From positions 1 to 64,000 of the forward strand of contig JADKKE010000009.1 of NCBI GenBank assembly GCA_016720655.1: DNA of 64,000 nucleotides, read 5' to 3'. The DNA comes from Bacteroidota bacterium. GTDB taxonomy: Bacteria; Bacteroidota; Bacteroidia; AKYH767-A; 2013-40CM-41-45. The notes below the pieces were generated by a model. It had not been told where the DNA came from. It saw only the letters and a list, made by a program, of their open reading frames with translations, and ran no database searches. Below, one piece after another: positions 9,904-19,686 of the stretch (within the stretch, counting starts at the first letter, position 1; each line of letters starts with the position of its first letter). The position numbers were made by a program, and so were the translations under genes.

Positions 9904-11463
9904 ATGTATCTAAAACACTTACTCGCTACTTTATTAATATGCCTGTTTAATCTTACAGGGATCGTAAACGCCCAGGACCTACAATTAAGTAAAACTTTCA
10001 CTGACAGAGAAGTAATTGCGAGTCCGGACCTCAAATCACGCTTGACAACGCAACGAAAATTAATTTCTGATCAGAAGCTTGGCTTCCTTGTTGGAGCTAC
10101 TGAAGTTTCTTCAGTGAATATGGAATTGCTTACCGGAGAACTGGAAGTGCCTGCTTCAGAGGTGAAACGGTTACAGTCGATTTATTCCAAAAAGGTTATT
10201 TCCGCTGCAACCACAAAGACAATCAACAGGATCATGAAAGTTGTTTGTATGTCTTCAGCACCGAAATATGATTTACGAGAGAATCAATCGTTTCCACCTG
10301 TTCGTTATCAACAGTGTGGAAATTGCTGGGCCTACTGTGCTGTGGGAGCAATTGAATTTGCAGCTTACCGGACACGTCTTATGCCACCGAATCAGAACCT
10401 CAGTGAAGGATTCCTTGTCAATTGTTCAGGCGGCGGCACTTGTACCGGGGGATACACATACAGAGCTTACGAGTTCCTGAATAACACCCGGAAGAAAATG
10501 CGTTTGGAAACACAAATTGCAGACAATGGAGAGAATGCGCCTTGCAACACTACACTCGGCCCTTTATCGCATACAGAACTAATGGACTGGGGAATTGTGG
10601 AACCCTCCGGCGACATCTCCCTGATACCTACAGTAGCGCAAATTAAGACCGCTCTTTGCCGGTACGGAGCGATTTCCTGCAGTATACTGGCAACACGTTT
10701 GTTCGGAGATTACGCAGGTGGTATTTTCAAGCAAACTCCAAGTAATTATACAAACCCCACAACCAACCATGCTGTTGTCATAATAGGTTGGGATGACTCT
10801 AAAAACGCATGGCTCGTGCGAAATTCATGGGGGACTTATTGGGGTGATGGAGGATATGCATGGGTAGATTACAAAACAAACAACATTGGCCGTAGGGCGA
10901 CCTGGGTAGTTGTAAAGGATGAAGCACAGTGTAATCGAAAGTATAATGTGAAACTCAAGTTGGTGAAGTTGATTGCTCCGAAAGTAATCGATACGGATGC
11001 TGATGAGGATTTGTACGGATCATTGGGCTTAGATATTTACGAATCGGAATACTCTACAATAAATTTAGGACATACTTTTTGGACAAAACTAGGCCGCACA
11101 TATGATCCGGAAGATGTAACCAAAGCCCGGCAAGATGGTTATACCCTGATAGGAACTGAAGAAGTTATTGCATCGGACATCGGCAACGTTGTGCTTGGTG
11201 GTTCCATACTGACTGTGGATGGAACTCTGAAAGACAAAGAAATTATTGCAAATATAAATTACACCTGCAGGGATTGTACCGACGGGAAACGTGATATCGT
11301 CATCGGTCGATATATGGATCAGATCGACAACCTGGAACCCGGAGAGAAAACGCTACTCCGGATTGGAAACGATGATTTTTTCGAAATGAACTTTTACGAA
11401 AACAATGATCCGAACAGTTCGCATGTAAAGGTGATGTGGAGTATTGAGGTGAAGGCACTTTAA
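9904..11463 (+). CDS. Secreted papain-like (C1 family) cysteine protease
   Basis: 519 aa: a signal peptide (cleaved after ~GIVNAQ), a ~95-residue pro-like region, then a C1A peptidase domain (~118-325). Catalytic Cys140 lies in QCGNCWAYC, His288 in NHAVVIIGWDD and Asn306 in WLVRNSWGTYWGDGGYAWV, so the full Cys-His-Asn set is present. The oxyanion-hole Gln is probably Q135 in RYQQCGNCW, where the usual DQGxCG loop is one residue short. Residues ~330-519 form an unrecognised C-terminal domain containing a CRDC motif. No T9SS CTD, so export is probably to the periplasm or by another route. Likely a proteolytic or autolytic secreted enzyme. Confidence 0.88.
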   Translation: MYLKHLLATLLICLFNLTGIVNAQDLQLSKTFTDREVIASPDLKSRLTTQRKLISDQKLGFLVGATEVSSVNMELLTGELEVPASEVKRLQSIYSKKVISAATTKTINRIMKVVCMSSAPKYDLRENQSFPPVRYQQCGNCWAYCAVGAIEFAAYRTRLMPPNQNLSEGFLVNCSGGGTCTGGYTYRAYEFLNNTRKKMRLETQIADNGENAPCNTTLGPLSHTELMDWGIVEPSGDISLIPTVAQIKTALCRYGAISCSILATRLFGDYAGGIFKQTPSNYTNPTTNHAVVIIGWDDSKNAWLVRNSWGTYWGDGGYAWVDYKTNNIGRRATWVVVKDEAQCNRKYNVKLKLVKLIAPKVIDTDADEDLYGSLGLDIYESEYSTINLGHTFWTKLGRTYDPEDVTKARQDGYTLIGTEEVIASDIGNVVLGGSILTVDGTLKDKEIIANINYTCRDCTDGKRDIVIGRYMDQIDNLEPGEKTLLRIGNDDFFEMNFYENNDPNSSHVKVMWSIEVKAL

Positions 11464-11667
11464 ATTTCATCAGATTTGTGCACCGGAATTATCTGAACTA
11501 TTTTATTCAAAATGTAAAAAAATGACTTTGACTTGCAAATGATAATAAACTAAATAGTCAATCACTGATGGCTTCTCACCTGCGAATAGATGAATTTAGT
11601 ATTCGATAAATTCGACCATATAATAAATACGACAAATCAATTTTCAATTATATCACACTTTCAATGT

Positions 11668-12936
11668 ATGAATATGAATAAGCTAGGCAGATTGATATTG
11701 GTATTCTTAATGTTAGTGAATAATACCAATTCATATGCCCAGGAACCACCTATCGAAATCCCAAAATCTACAGAATTATCTATTCCTGCTTCTCCTGCCT
11801 TCCAGATGCTGGATGCAAGCTCATCACTCGTTTCTACTCCTGGAGCGATCCGTGATTTTAAAGTGGACTGGTCATTCAAATCATACCGACTTTCGCCGAA
11901 CCTGGCAATCGAAGCACAACCGGTTTGGGCTGTTTTCTACAATCGCCCGACTCCTGAGAAATATCAAAACGCGGGAAAATTTCTGCAATCCTTATCAACA
12001 TTGAATATTTCAGCAGGCTCGCTGGATTTTAATGATTCTATCCGTCTGTTCTCTTATGCCGGAAAAATCACACTGTATAGGCGGTATGATCCATTAGTAA
12101 CCAATAAATTTTCTTTCCAGGATTTGCAAGACGACTTCAAAGCACAACAGGCTTTGCTTGACAGCGATTTTATTCAGTTGAAACAACAATTCCTTCTTGC
12201 TTCGACAAGGGATGAAAAGGATTCTCTAGAAAGGCTGGTGTATGCAAAAGCTGACGAACGTGATGCGCTGAAAGCAAATCAAAAGCAACGCATGCAACAA
12301 AGACTGGAAGAATTGAAAGGACGGTATTGGAATGCGACGAGTATTGACTTTGCCGCGGGAAGATCCTTTTCCTTCAACAGGTTTACATCTGAAAGAATCG
12401 ACAGCATTAAATTCGAGCAAAGGAGTAATGTGTGCTGGTTAAATGCAGGTATTGGCATAGGGCGAAAATGGCTTCTGACCGCTCAAATCAGGTGCGAATT
12501 CTTAAAAGTCACCTTGCCCGACAGCAATAACATTGTCCTCACCGATAGTATTTTTGACTTTGATGGAACATTCCTCGAAACTTCGCAAAGAGACTCTCTC
12601 GCTATCATATTCGATCCGGGAGAAGAATGGATTTTTTCATACGGTCTGAATTTACGTTATGGTTCTCCACGTTACAACTTCTTCGTAGAAGGATTCTATA
12701 CAAAAAACCGTATTCCAACGTTTGAAGAAGTAAAATGGACCTTTGAAAACGGAGCCCGGAAGAAAAAAACATCGATTATAAAAGAGGAATTTATTTTCGC
12801 ATTCGGCGGAGAATGGAAAATCAGCAATAGTGTAGTGTTGAGTTATGGTATTCGTTGTGTCTTAAATGAAAAAGATAAGAACATACAACTAAGACAGGTC
12901 ATTCCGATAGCAAGTATCAGTTGTCTCATGAGGTAA
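11668..12936 (+). CDS. Secreted coiled-coil / barrel-like hypothetical protein
   Basis: About 422 aa from the ATG at 11668, where MNMNKLGRLILVFLMLVNN begins a signal peptide ending SYAQ. The frame opens 26 codons earlier at 11590, which is less likely. Near residues 155-225 a highly charged segment (LDSDFIQLKQQFLLAS, KADERDALKANQKQRMQQ) should form a coiled coil. The C-terminal ~150 residues alternate beta strands (FSYGLNLRYG, NFFVEGFYTKNR, EFIFAFGGEWKI, VLSYGIRC) as in an outer-membrane barrel. Family not recognised. It may be co-transcribed with the protease 200 bp upstream, but that is uncertain. Confidence 0.72.
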   Translation: MNMNKLGRLILVFLMLVNNTNSYAQEPPIEIPKSTELSIPASPAFQMLDASSSLVSTPGAIRDFKVDWSFKSYRLSPNLAIEAQPVWAVFYNRPTPEKYQNAGKFLQSLSTLNISAGSLDFNDSIRLFSYAGKITLYRRYDPLVTNKFSFQDLQDDFKAQQALLDSDFIQLKQQFLLASTRDEKDSLERLVYAKADERDALKANQKQRMQQRLEELKGRYWNATSIDFAAGRSFSFNRFTSERIDSIKFEQRSNVCWLNAGIGIGRKWLLTAQIRCEFLKVTLPDSNNIVLTDSIFDFDGTFLETSQRDSLAIIFDPGEEWIFSYGLNLRYGSPRYNFFVEGFYTKNRIPTFEEVKWTFENGARKKKTSIIKEEFIFAFGGEWKISNSVVLSYGIRCVLNEKDKNIQLRQVIPIASISCLMR

Positions 12937-13522
12937 AAATTACAATTTACCTGCTTCAGTGGATCTGTGTTAGCGGTAACAACTGCAATAAAATCAAATT
13001 CATTCTTCTACTTTAATAATTTTAGGGCAACTATAATTCTCTCCTTCAAGTGAAGTTAATATTCAAAAGATATTTCAACACATGATTTTCAATGCTTGAT
13101 TATATTTTCCAACAATTCGCTTTTCGTCTTCCGATAATTCGGTTCAATATCCTTCTTCCTCTCGTCTTTCAAAATAAATCTCTTTCCTAATCACCGCCAA
13201 AACAGACATTTAGGTTTCCATTATTATTACGCGATTGATATGATTTGTTTTGAATTTCCAAGAACACTTTAAAACGGAAACCATCCTTCCATTCAAAAAA
13301 AAGAAACTCTGCTCAATGATGATTTTTAATAAAATTGTCAACGGGTTCCAGGCTCGCCTACCTTTTCGTTGGTCATAGAAAGAAGATTGGAAAACTTCTA
13401 TGTCCCTGTTGCCGTTACGCCAATCTGCCAGACAATTCAAATCATCATTAAACAGAATTTCTTATTACTTTGAAGATAAGGAAGTGTATAATCCAAACAA
13501 ACAACCCCATTTCAATACGCTA
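12937..13522. other. Non-coding convergent gap
   Basis: 586 bp between convergent genes. A 76-codon frame on the minus strand (13210-13440) has no signal, domain or convincing start and is treated as chance. No clear terminator hairpin was seen. Confidence 0.4.
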
Positions 13523-16500
13523 CTATTGTATAATCACTTTTTTTCTTAGAATTGAAGATCCATTGTCGATGGAAAACAGATAAATTCCCTTTTCTAAATC
13601 ACCAATCGAAATTTGTTGTTCCGTGCTACCCTCCAATTGAATTGACCTTACCCATTTTCCATTCAAATCATAAATCCTGAGGATGGAAGATTGGTATTCT
13701 TCCGGAACAACAAGTGAAATGTAATCATGAGCCGGCTGAGGGTAAACTGTAAAATCAGGAATGCCTGACAGTGGAACAGCAATTTGTTCACTACTTTCCT
13801 CATCAGAAATTCTCAACGATGTCGAAACAATACTGAGTATCGGTTTATTTGATCCGGCTTCCTTGGAGTTGATTTGTATACGACTACTTCCTGAAGAAGT
13901 CACTGTATTGCGTACCAGCAAGGAGATAGAAGTTATCCCGGCATTTCTGAGCGCATTCACCTGTTGTGTGATATCCCAATCGTAATACCTGGACGTTGTT
14001 CCGGTGATGGATACAGTTGCAAGAGCAGTGCCTGATGCGATAGGCTTGTTTGTATAATTGATCGTGCTCTCCTGCCATGTATTGCTGGAAACATTTAATA
14101 CTTCAACAGGAATAGATGCCACTCCTGTACTGCTGATTTTGCTGTACAATCTTAGTTTAGCTGACGAAACATTTCCGGGTATTGCAGAAATATCAAACCG
14201 CAGATACGATTCATAGGAATTTGAATTCGTGCCTTTCTTTGTATATAGTCTGCTGCTGGAACCGTAATTTGTGTTTGCATTATTTCCGCCGCGTACATAA
14301 GCATCCGCAACAGGATTGCGAGTAAGTGTTTGAGGAGCGACGAACAAGGCAGAGGCAGGAATTATTTGCTTCGCCAAAGTGGGACCCAGGTAACTCACCG
14401 AAAGCACCTCTGCTCCTGCCTGTTCAAAAAAATCAACCGTGATTGCATGTTTGCCTGCAAGCAAACCGATTTGTCCTGACGCTTCCAGGTTAGCATGCAA
14501 ACCATCATTGTTCACAACCAATGTAGTTCCGATATACACCTTACTTCCATCATCTGAAGATGAATAAAAAGTATAGACCCCGCTTGCCGGAACATTTATA
14601 TATCCGGTAAATCGGAAACCGAAATTGTCATTCTGGCTGCGCGGGCTGATATCAAAAGTAGAAACGACTCCACTTGAAACAGGCGTAAGCGCAGCAAAAT
14701 TTGGCAATGCAGACCATGTCCCTTGAAAATACGAATAATTTAACCCTTGAATTGTAGTCGTTGGGTTTTCAGGACTACGCAGTGCTGCAGTATAATTTGC
14801 TGTGTAGCTTACATTGTTTACAGGTGTCGCAATGGTCTGTGTTTGTGTTCCTCCCTGTGACCAGGAGCTGTAATTGTAAGTAAGAGCTGTGTTGATGGTT
14901 TGTGGTGAAGTCGCAGAAATTGCTCTGAGCATTCCTTCCACACTGCTCACTGTTATTGGAGCTGTGAATGGCTGTCCATCCAAAGTAATCTGCAATCCTT
15001 GAGGATTAGTATTGAGTGTAATCGTCGATGTATTCGGATTGATATCCGTGTAAACAGTATCCTTCGCGCCTTGTGAATCAGTGACGACAAGGAACAAACG
15101 GTAATATACATTCGCCGCTGTTTCGCCTGTATTTGGAATACTGAATGAACCACTTTTCACTCCATCCGGAGCGGATGGTCCGGGATGAATATGTATCGTG
15201 ATGAAAATCGACATACCATTCGAAAGCAGTAGCGGGTAAAACACCATCTTCATTATCATTTCCTGTCCCACTAAAACTTAGTGTTGTACCGGCTGAATAA
15301 AATGCACCAACTGCCGGTGTGATAATACCCGCAACAGGCACTTGATTTGGCGAAGTAACAGTCAGTACCGCACCATTACTTGTTGCTGTTCCTGCCGAAT
15401 TACTTGCAGTTACTGTATAGGTTCCTGCATCTCCGGGAATCACAGTTGGAATTGTGTAAACCGAACTTGTTGCTCCGCCGATTATTGTTGTACCTTTTTT
15501 CCACTGATACGTTATTGGCGCAGTTCCCGTAACCGTTACTGTGAAAGTTGCAGGATTTCCCTGAGCGACAGTAATGCTTTGTGGTTGTGATGTAATTTGT
15601 GGTGCTGTGGATGTTGTGTAGACTATTTTACACAAGCTGCTGTTTGTACGGGATAGAAAATATAAATTTCCATCCGGACCGGAAATCAATCCAACAGGAA
15701 AGCCTGCAATTGAAGATGCAAAATTTGAGCGCGTGACTGTACTGCCTGAAATTGCAATGCGGTCAATCCAGTTGCCACAATAATCGATGAAAAAATAATT
15801 TCCGGTATAGGTCGATGGATAATTTGTTGTGGTTGGATTAAAAAAAGTTCCTCCGGTGATCGCACATCCTAAACCAATACCTGATCCGTGTCCATATGTA
15901 TATACGGGATTTGTATACAGTGTATTGGTACTCATACCCTCTGCAGCCGGCCATCCATAATTAAGTCCACCAATTGTGCAGTCGTTAATTTCCTCCCATG
16001 CATTCTGTCCGACATCATTTACAAACAATTTTCCTGTGCCAGGTTGAAATGTAATGGTATAAGGATTTCGCATACCATACTCCCAAACACTTCTCCGCTG
16101 AACTGACCCAGTAGGAAATGGATTTCCTGCAGCAGGTGTTCCATCGGCATTAATCCGTAGAATTTTCCCCAGGTATGTATCCAGATTTTGAGCATTGGCA
16201 CTATTCGCATTCTCTCCAACTCCTACATATAACTTTCCATCGGTCCAAATTGCATGGTTCCACCGTTGTGATTGGTTGCTGTACTCAATGGATCAAGATT
16301 TAAGACAAGAACTTCACTGCCGGGAATTACAGTATCACCACTGGCAGTAAAACGACTAATACGATTGTTTGCTCCACTTGACAAAGTATAATACAGGTAA
16401 ATAAATTTATTACTTGCAAATGCCGGATCAAAAGCAATGCCCAACAGCCCTCGCTCACCGGAAAAATTTACCGGTACAGTAATAAACGGTTTAGTAAGCA

Positions 16501-16786
16501 TGCTCCCGTTTTTAAAAACCCGGAGAATTCCGTTTTGTTGGGCAATGAATAATCGTCCATCGGGTGCGAATTGCATTATTGTAGGATTGGTTAATCCAAG
16601 AGCTACCTGAACCTGGCTAAAGCCCGATGGATAGATTTGGGCTCCTGCCTTTAGAAATGAAAACTCCAGGATAATTAATAAACAAAGCACGATACCACTT
16701 CTGGTATGGAAATGCTTGAACAATGGATTCAATGATCTGGTTCTTTTGAACTGATTTACTTTGTAAAGTAAATTTTGATTCTTCAT
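13523..16786 (-). pseudogene. PQQ-type sugar dehydrogenase with Ig, PA14, DNRLRE and T9SS CTD; two frameshifts
   Basis: Reconstructed ~1085 aa. Order: a long signal region ending FLKAGAQ; a GSDH/YliI-type six-bladed propeller (GLTNPTIMQFAPDGRLFIAQQ, FSGERGLLGIAFDP, NVGQNAWEE-like, LNYGWPAAEG); an Ig-like domain (PQSITVAQGNPATFTVTV); an 'FEWYVDFHHD' domain seen in this enzyme class; a PA14-like sugar-binding domain (ASGVYTFYSSSDDGSKVYI); a DNRLRE adhesion-type domain (DAYVRGGNNANTNYGSSS); and a T9SS CTD (VYPQPAHDYISL ... LEKGIYLFSI). Family role: quinone-dependent sugar oxidation at the cell surface. Frame breaks: a base missing near 16242 (between GGTMQFGP and DGKLYVGVGENAN) and a 1-2 base indel near 15193 (between FHHD and HIHPGPSAP). 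Otherwise well preserved, so sequence error is plausible. The tandem sites at 16954-16990 lie upstream. Confidence 0.85.
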
Positions 16787-16953
16787 TTGAATAATTTTTT
16801 ATACTATAATTTCACAAAGCAACCGGCTAGGCTACACAAAATCACGACAATTTTCTCCGGAATGGACAAATTAAAACTCAATTCTCATCGGGCAAAAGGA
16901 AGCCGTTTCTCGATTGAAGATTTCTGTGAATTTCTTTAATAAATAAAAAGAAA

Positions 16954-16990
16954 TGTTACAGGATTCTGGAAAAATGTTACATCATTCACA
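16954..16990 (-). promoter_or_regulatory. Tandem 16-bp site pair A, 21-bp spacing
   Basis: TGTTACAGGATTCTGG at 16954 and TGTTACATCATTCACA at 16975 start exactly 21 bp apart. The same pattern recurs at 17414/17435 and, reversed, at 17862/17883. On the coding strand of the downstream minus-strand gene the motif reads TGTGAATnATGTAACA. It lies 168-204 bp upstream of the sugar dehydrogenase start. A dimeric regulator binding two helical turns apart is inferred. Nothing else was seen between 16787 and 17200. Confidence 0.5.
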
Positions 16991-17200
16991 TATAAAGCAA
17001 AATTGTACTTCCCGAAGAATTAGTAGTGACGGGACTCGTTTAAATTTGGGAAGGTCGCAAACGGCTTTGAATCAGGTTCAAAATTTTAAACATTGCATCC
17101 GTGCAATCTCGTGTTGCTAAATATTCTATGTTCATATGGTATGCAATCCACTTTACAATTCCATGATTCGGAAGAGTCTAAGTCAGCCAGAGTTAATGGA

Positions 17201-17317
17201 TTACTTTTTATACTTTCTATTCATCGCCCAAATGCCAACGATGATAACAAGCACAGCCAGTGTGCCCCATCCATACATGGGCAAACCCCAGAATTGATAA
17301 TCTCCGTTTCCATTCAT
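17201..17317 (-). CDS. Small single-pass membrane protein (38 aa)
   Basis: MNGNGDYQFWGLPMYGWG, then a hydrophobic helix (TLAVLVIIVGIWAMN) and a basic tail RKYKK. Start chosen at 17317, because the longer frame to 17488 adds an implausible non-hydrophobic N-terminus. The helix-plus-positive-tail layout resembles the 39-aa protein at 19679, and the two flank the same stress-gene region. A tandem site pair lies 97-133 bp upstream. Could be a short stress-induced inner-membrane protein. Its small size keeps confidence moderate. Confidence 0.5.
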   Translation of the reverse strand: MNGNGDYQFWGLPMYGWGTLAVLVIIVGIWAMNRKYKK

Positions 17318-17413
17318 TCTAATGCGTGTTAGTAAAGATTTATTAATGTGAGAGTTGTAAGCAATCCGAACCAAATTCGGGACAACAAAATTGCCTTCAA
17401 AATTCCAAGAATG

Positions 17414-17450
17414 CATTACATAATTCATAATCATTGTTACATGATTCACA
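17414..17450 (-). promoter_or_regulatory. Tandem 16-bp site pair B, 21-bp spacing
   Basis: CATTACATAATTCATA at 17414 and TGTTACATGATTCACA at 17435. Same orientation relative to the downstream minus-strand gene (17201-17317) as pair A has to its gene. The 17435 site differs from the 16975 site at one position only. Confidence 0.55.
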
Positions 17451-17861
17451 CATTCGTTGAATTTACAATTTGAAACAAAAGCCCCCAATCCGAAAACACC
17501 TTTCTAACGTCGTATCAATTTGCTTTCAAGAAAACCCTTGATAATCCGAAAACACCCAAAACAAAGTCTGATTTTACCTCTTGCAGAACTTGCAATTCCT
17601 CAAGGATTCTCAATAAAATTTAAATTGAAAAGAAAAATTAAGACTTGACTTAGATGCAATCTGTGGCGAGGTGGTTTTCAAAATTATTTAGCATATCCTA
17701 TTAACTTTCTTAGAACATCGCCCTTTTCCCATCTTATTTCAAAACAAAAAGCATATGAAATGAGTTCTTAAATTTTCTCGTTTTTCAACATTCTTTCTCA
17801 ATTTCAAAATAATTCATTAAACAATTTCAAATGATGCAACCGGCATGTGGATTGCACCGCA
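17451..17861. other. Divergent intergenic region with short direct repeat
   Basis: AT-rich, no gene found. The 14-mer AATCCGAAAACACC occurs twice (17487 and 17543, 56 bp apart); its meaning is unclear. Confidence 0.35.
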
Positions 17862-17898
17862 TGTGAATTATATAACTAAAATCAAAAATTGTGTAACA
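17862..17898 (+). promoter_or_regulatory. Tandem 16-bp site pair C, 21-bp spacing
   Basis: TGTGAATTATATAACT at 17862 and CAAAAATTGTGTAACA at 17883, the reverse-strand form of pairs A and B, again exactly 21 bp apart. They lie 66-102 bp upstream of the plus-strand gene at 17964, so the motif keeps the same direction relative to transcription as in pairs A and B. Confidence 0.5.
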
Positions 17899-17963
17899 CG
17901 CGATCTTTGAAAGCTCAGGATCTTTGTTGAACGATAATCACTCACAATTTAAATCCAAATCAG

Positions 17964-18275
17964 ATGTCAGAAAATCAAACCAACACCAAAAATCAGCAAA
18001 CGGACAATAAGACAAACCAACCGTCACAGGATGGTAACAAAAAAGAAACCAATCCAAACAATCCGACTGCGAATCAAACTCCTAAGCCAGGAAGTCAACC
18101 GCGTACAGATTCCAATTCAACGTCTGGGAAAGTAAGTACAAGCTCTCCTGAAACCGAAGAAAACGACGAAGAGACAGCGGACACTACTCATGGCGCACAA
18201 AAAACAGGAACTCCTGATACCCGTAAAAATCAGGATAAAACAACAGGCGACAATAGCTCTAAAGGCGGCATGTGA
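17964..18275 (+). CDS. Small disordered hydrophilic protein
   Basis: 103 aa composed almost entirely of N, Q, T, S, K, P, E, D and G, with no hydrophobic segment, so it should be cytoplasmic and intrinsically disordered. No family recognised. It is followed by a strong hairpin terminator, making it monocistronic, and preceded by tandem site pair C. Disordered, Gly/Asn/Gln-rich short proteins of this kind are often induced by osmotic or general stress; that role is an inference from composition and from the stress-type neighbours. Confidence 0.65.
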   Translation: MSENQTNTKNQQTDNKTNQPSQDGNKKETNPNNPTANQTPKPGSQPRTDSNSTSGKVSTSSPETEENDEETADTTHGAQKTGTPDTRKNQDKTTGDNSSKGGM

Positions 18276-18294
18276 AAATGCTTTCTTTAATCAG

Positions 18295-18326
18295 GAAACG
18301 AGGATAATCTCTCCTCGTTTCTTTTT
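18295..18326 (+). terminator. Rho-independent terminator
   Basis: GAAACGAGGA, a 7-nt loop, TCCTCGTTTC, then TTTTT. The 10-bp perfect stem sits 20 bp after the stop of the disordered-protein gene. Confidence 0.85.
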
Positions 18327-18552
18327 ACACTAAATAATAAAAACTTGCTCCACAACTGGATCGACCAATGAAGAATTTGGAAGACAAGTTTGGGAACAAT
18401 TTTACGTATTCAATAAATGTTACAGGGAACTGAGACTGAAAATTGAATTTCGATTTGACTTTTAGCTGACGAAAGATCGAACTTTAAATAAATTATTAAT
18501 CCGCTTCAACAACAGTCGAATAGATGTTGCAGGAGCCCAAACCAAATAAATT

Positions 18553-18876
18553 ATGAGCACAGGAAAAGTAGTATTGGGAACATTGGCAGGATTAGCCATC
18601 GGAGCCATCGCAGGTATTTTATTTGCACCGGATAAAGGTTCAAAAACCCGTAAACAAATTATGGATAAAGGGGATGATTATTTGGATGAATTAAAATCTA
18701 AAGTTGATCAAATCAGCGATTTCCTTGCCGAAAAATTTGAAAGTACAAAAAAAGATGCCGAAGAAATGGTAGACAAAGGAAAAGCAAAATATGATGATGC
18801 AAAAAAAGAAGTTAAAAATGCAGCATCAGATTTTAAGCAGAATTCCGGAGCAGATCATAAACACGCCGTCTCTTAA
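18553..18876 (+). CDS. YtxH domain-containing protein
   Basis: 107 aa. The N-terminal glycine-rich membrane helix (VVLGTLAGLAIGAIAGILFA) followed by PDKGSKTRKQI is the YtxH signature. The rest is a long charged amphipathic helix (KKDAEEMVDKGKAKYDDAKK) similar to LEA-type repeats. YtxH proteins are stress-associated membrane-anchored proteins. First gene of a tight four-gene operon with a Holin-X protein 34 bp downstream, a combination common in Bacteroidota. Confidence 0.88.
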   Translation: MSTGKVVLGTLAGLAIGAIAGILFAPDKGSKTRKQIMDKGDDYLDELKSKVDQISDFLAEKFESTKKDAEEMVDKGKAKYDDAKKEVKNAASDFKQNSGADHKHAVS

Positions 18877-18910
18877 AATATCGTTTAACCGTTTCTAAAT
18901 TTAATACTGT

Positions 18911-19264
18911 ATGCCCGACGATGCAACTCCTATAGAATCACTATTTGAAAGAGCAGAAGATTACAGCAGAACAACAGTTGAATTGCTTAAACTTCAAGCT
19001 ATCGATAAAACAGCTGATGTTGTTTCATCCTTAATTTCACGAATGGCAGTTTTTATAACTGTTGCATTGTCGGTTCTTATTGTTAATATTGGTCTTGCCC
19101 TTTGGATTGGTGAGTTACTTGGAAATGCATTTTATGGCTTTTTTATTATCGGTGGGTTTTATGGACTTGTTGCCCTGGTCATGCATTTTGCACGCCATTT
19201 CTGGTTAAAAAATCCGATAAGTAATTCAATCATCGAACAAATGCTAAAACAAAAAAATGCATGA
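18911..19264 (+). CDS. Holin-X-like (phage holin family) membrane protein
   Basis: 117 aa. An N-terminal amphipathic helix (LFERAEDYSRTTVELLKLQ) precedes two adjacent transmembrane helices (MAVFITVALSVLIVNIGLAL and YGFFIIGGFYGLVALVM), with a short charged tail. This is the layout of the 'putative Holin-X' family, which is chromosomal and not a phage lysis gene. Its stop overlaps the next start (ATGA), indicating translational coupling. Confidence 0.85.
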   Translation: MPDDATPIESLFERAEDYSRTTVELLKLQAIDKTADVVSSLISRMAVFITVALSVLIVNIGLALWIGELLGNAFYGFFIIGGFYGLVALVMHFARHFWLKNPISNSIIEQMLKQKNA

Positions 19265-19686
19265 CAAATAAAGATCAAACACAAGTCTTGAACGAGACTA
19301 TTCTTTACATGCAAAACAAACAAGCAACAGAATTGTACTTGTTAAAAGAGCAGTTTCATATTACACTTGAAAGCTTGAAACCAATCAACTTGCTCAAAAG
19401 CACTGTTAAAAAGTCGACAGAATCTCCTGAAATAAAAACGAACATTGTCAACAATGTCATTGGATTGACGACCGGCTACTTGTCGAAACTAGTTTTATTC
19501 GGGGCATCACGCAACCCAATAGCCAGAATGTTGGGTACGGTTTTCCAGTTTGCCATTACAAATTTTGCATCAAAAAACGGGACTTCAATTCAAACTGCAG
19601 GAGAAAAACTCTTACATCGGATTTTACAAACAAAAAAAAGAAGGTCACAAAATCATCAATCAACACTTTCTTCCAACGATGAATAA
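19261..19686 (+). CDS. Operon-linked hypothetical protein
   Basis: 141 aa, start codon overlapping the preceding stop. A helical N-terminus (LKEQFHITLESLKPINLLK) is followed by a conserved-looking segment (NNVIGLTTGYLSKLVLFGAS, then NPIARMLGTVFQFAI) that may associate with the membrane, and a basic C-terminus. Such proteins commonly accompany YtxH/Holin-X pairs in this phylum, but no function is known. It overlaps the next 39-aa gene by 8 bp. Confidence 0.75.
   Translation: MTNKDQTQVLNETILYMQNKQATELYLLKEQFHITLESLKPINLLKSTVKKSTESPEIKTNIVNNVIGLTTGYLSKLVLFGASRNPIARMLGTVFQFAITNFASKNGTSIQTAGEKLLHRILQTKKRRSQNHQSTLSSNDE

Noticed and set aside
11590..11667. Longer start for the coiled-coil protein
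   Set aside because: Would place 26 polar residues before the signal peptide; ATG 11668 is preferred.
13210..13440. 76-codon minus-strand frame
   Set aside because: No signal peptide, motif or plausible start; probably chance in the convergent gap.
16954..17450. Assigning the tandem sites to CRP
   Set aside because: The left half fits TGTGA but the right half is TAACA instead of TCACA and sites come as 21-bp tandem pairs, so the regulator is left open.
18418..18433. Further copy of the 16-bp motif before the YtxH gene
   Set aside because: TGTTACAGGGAACTGA matches only part of the motif, points the opposite way and has no partner 21 bp away.
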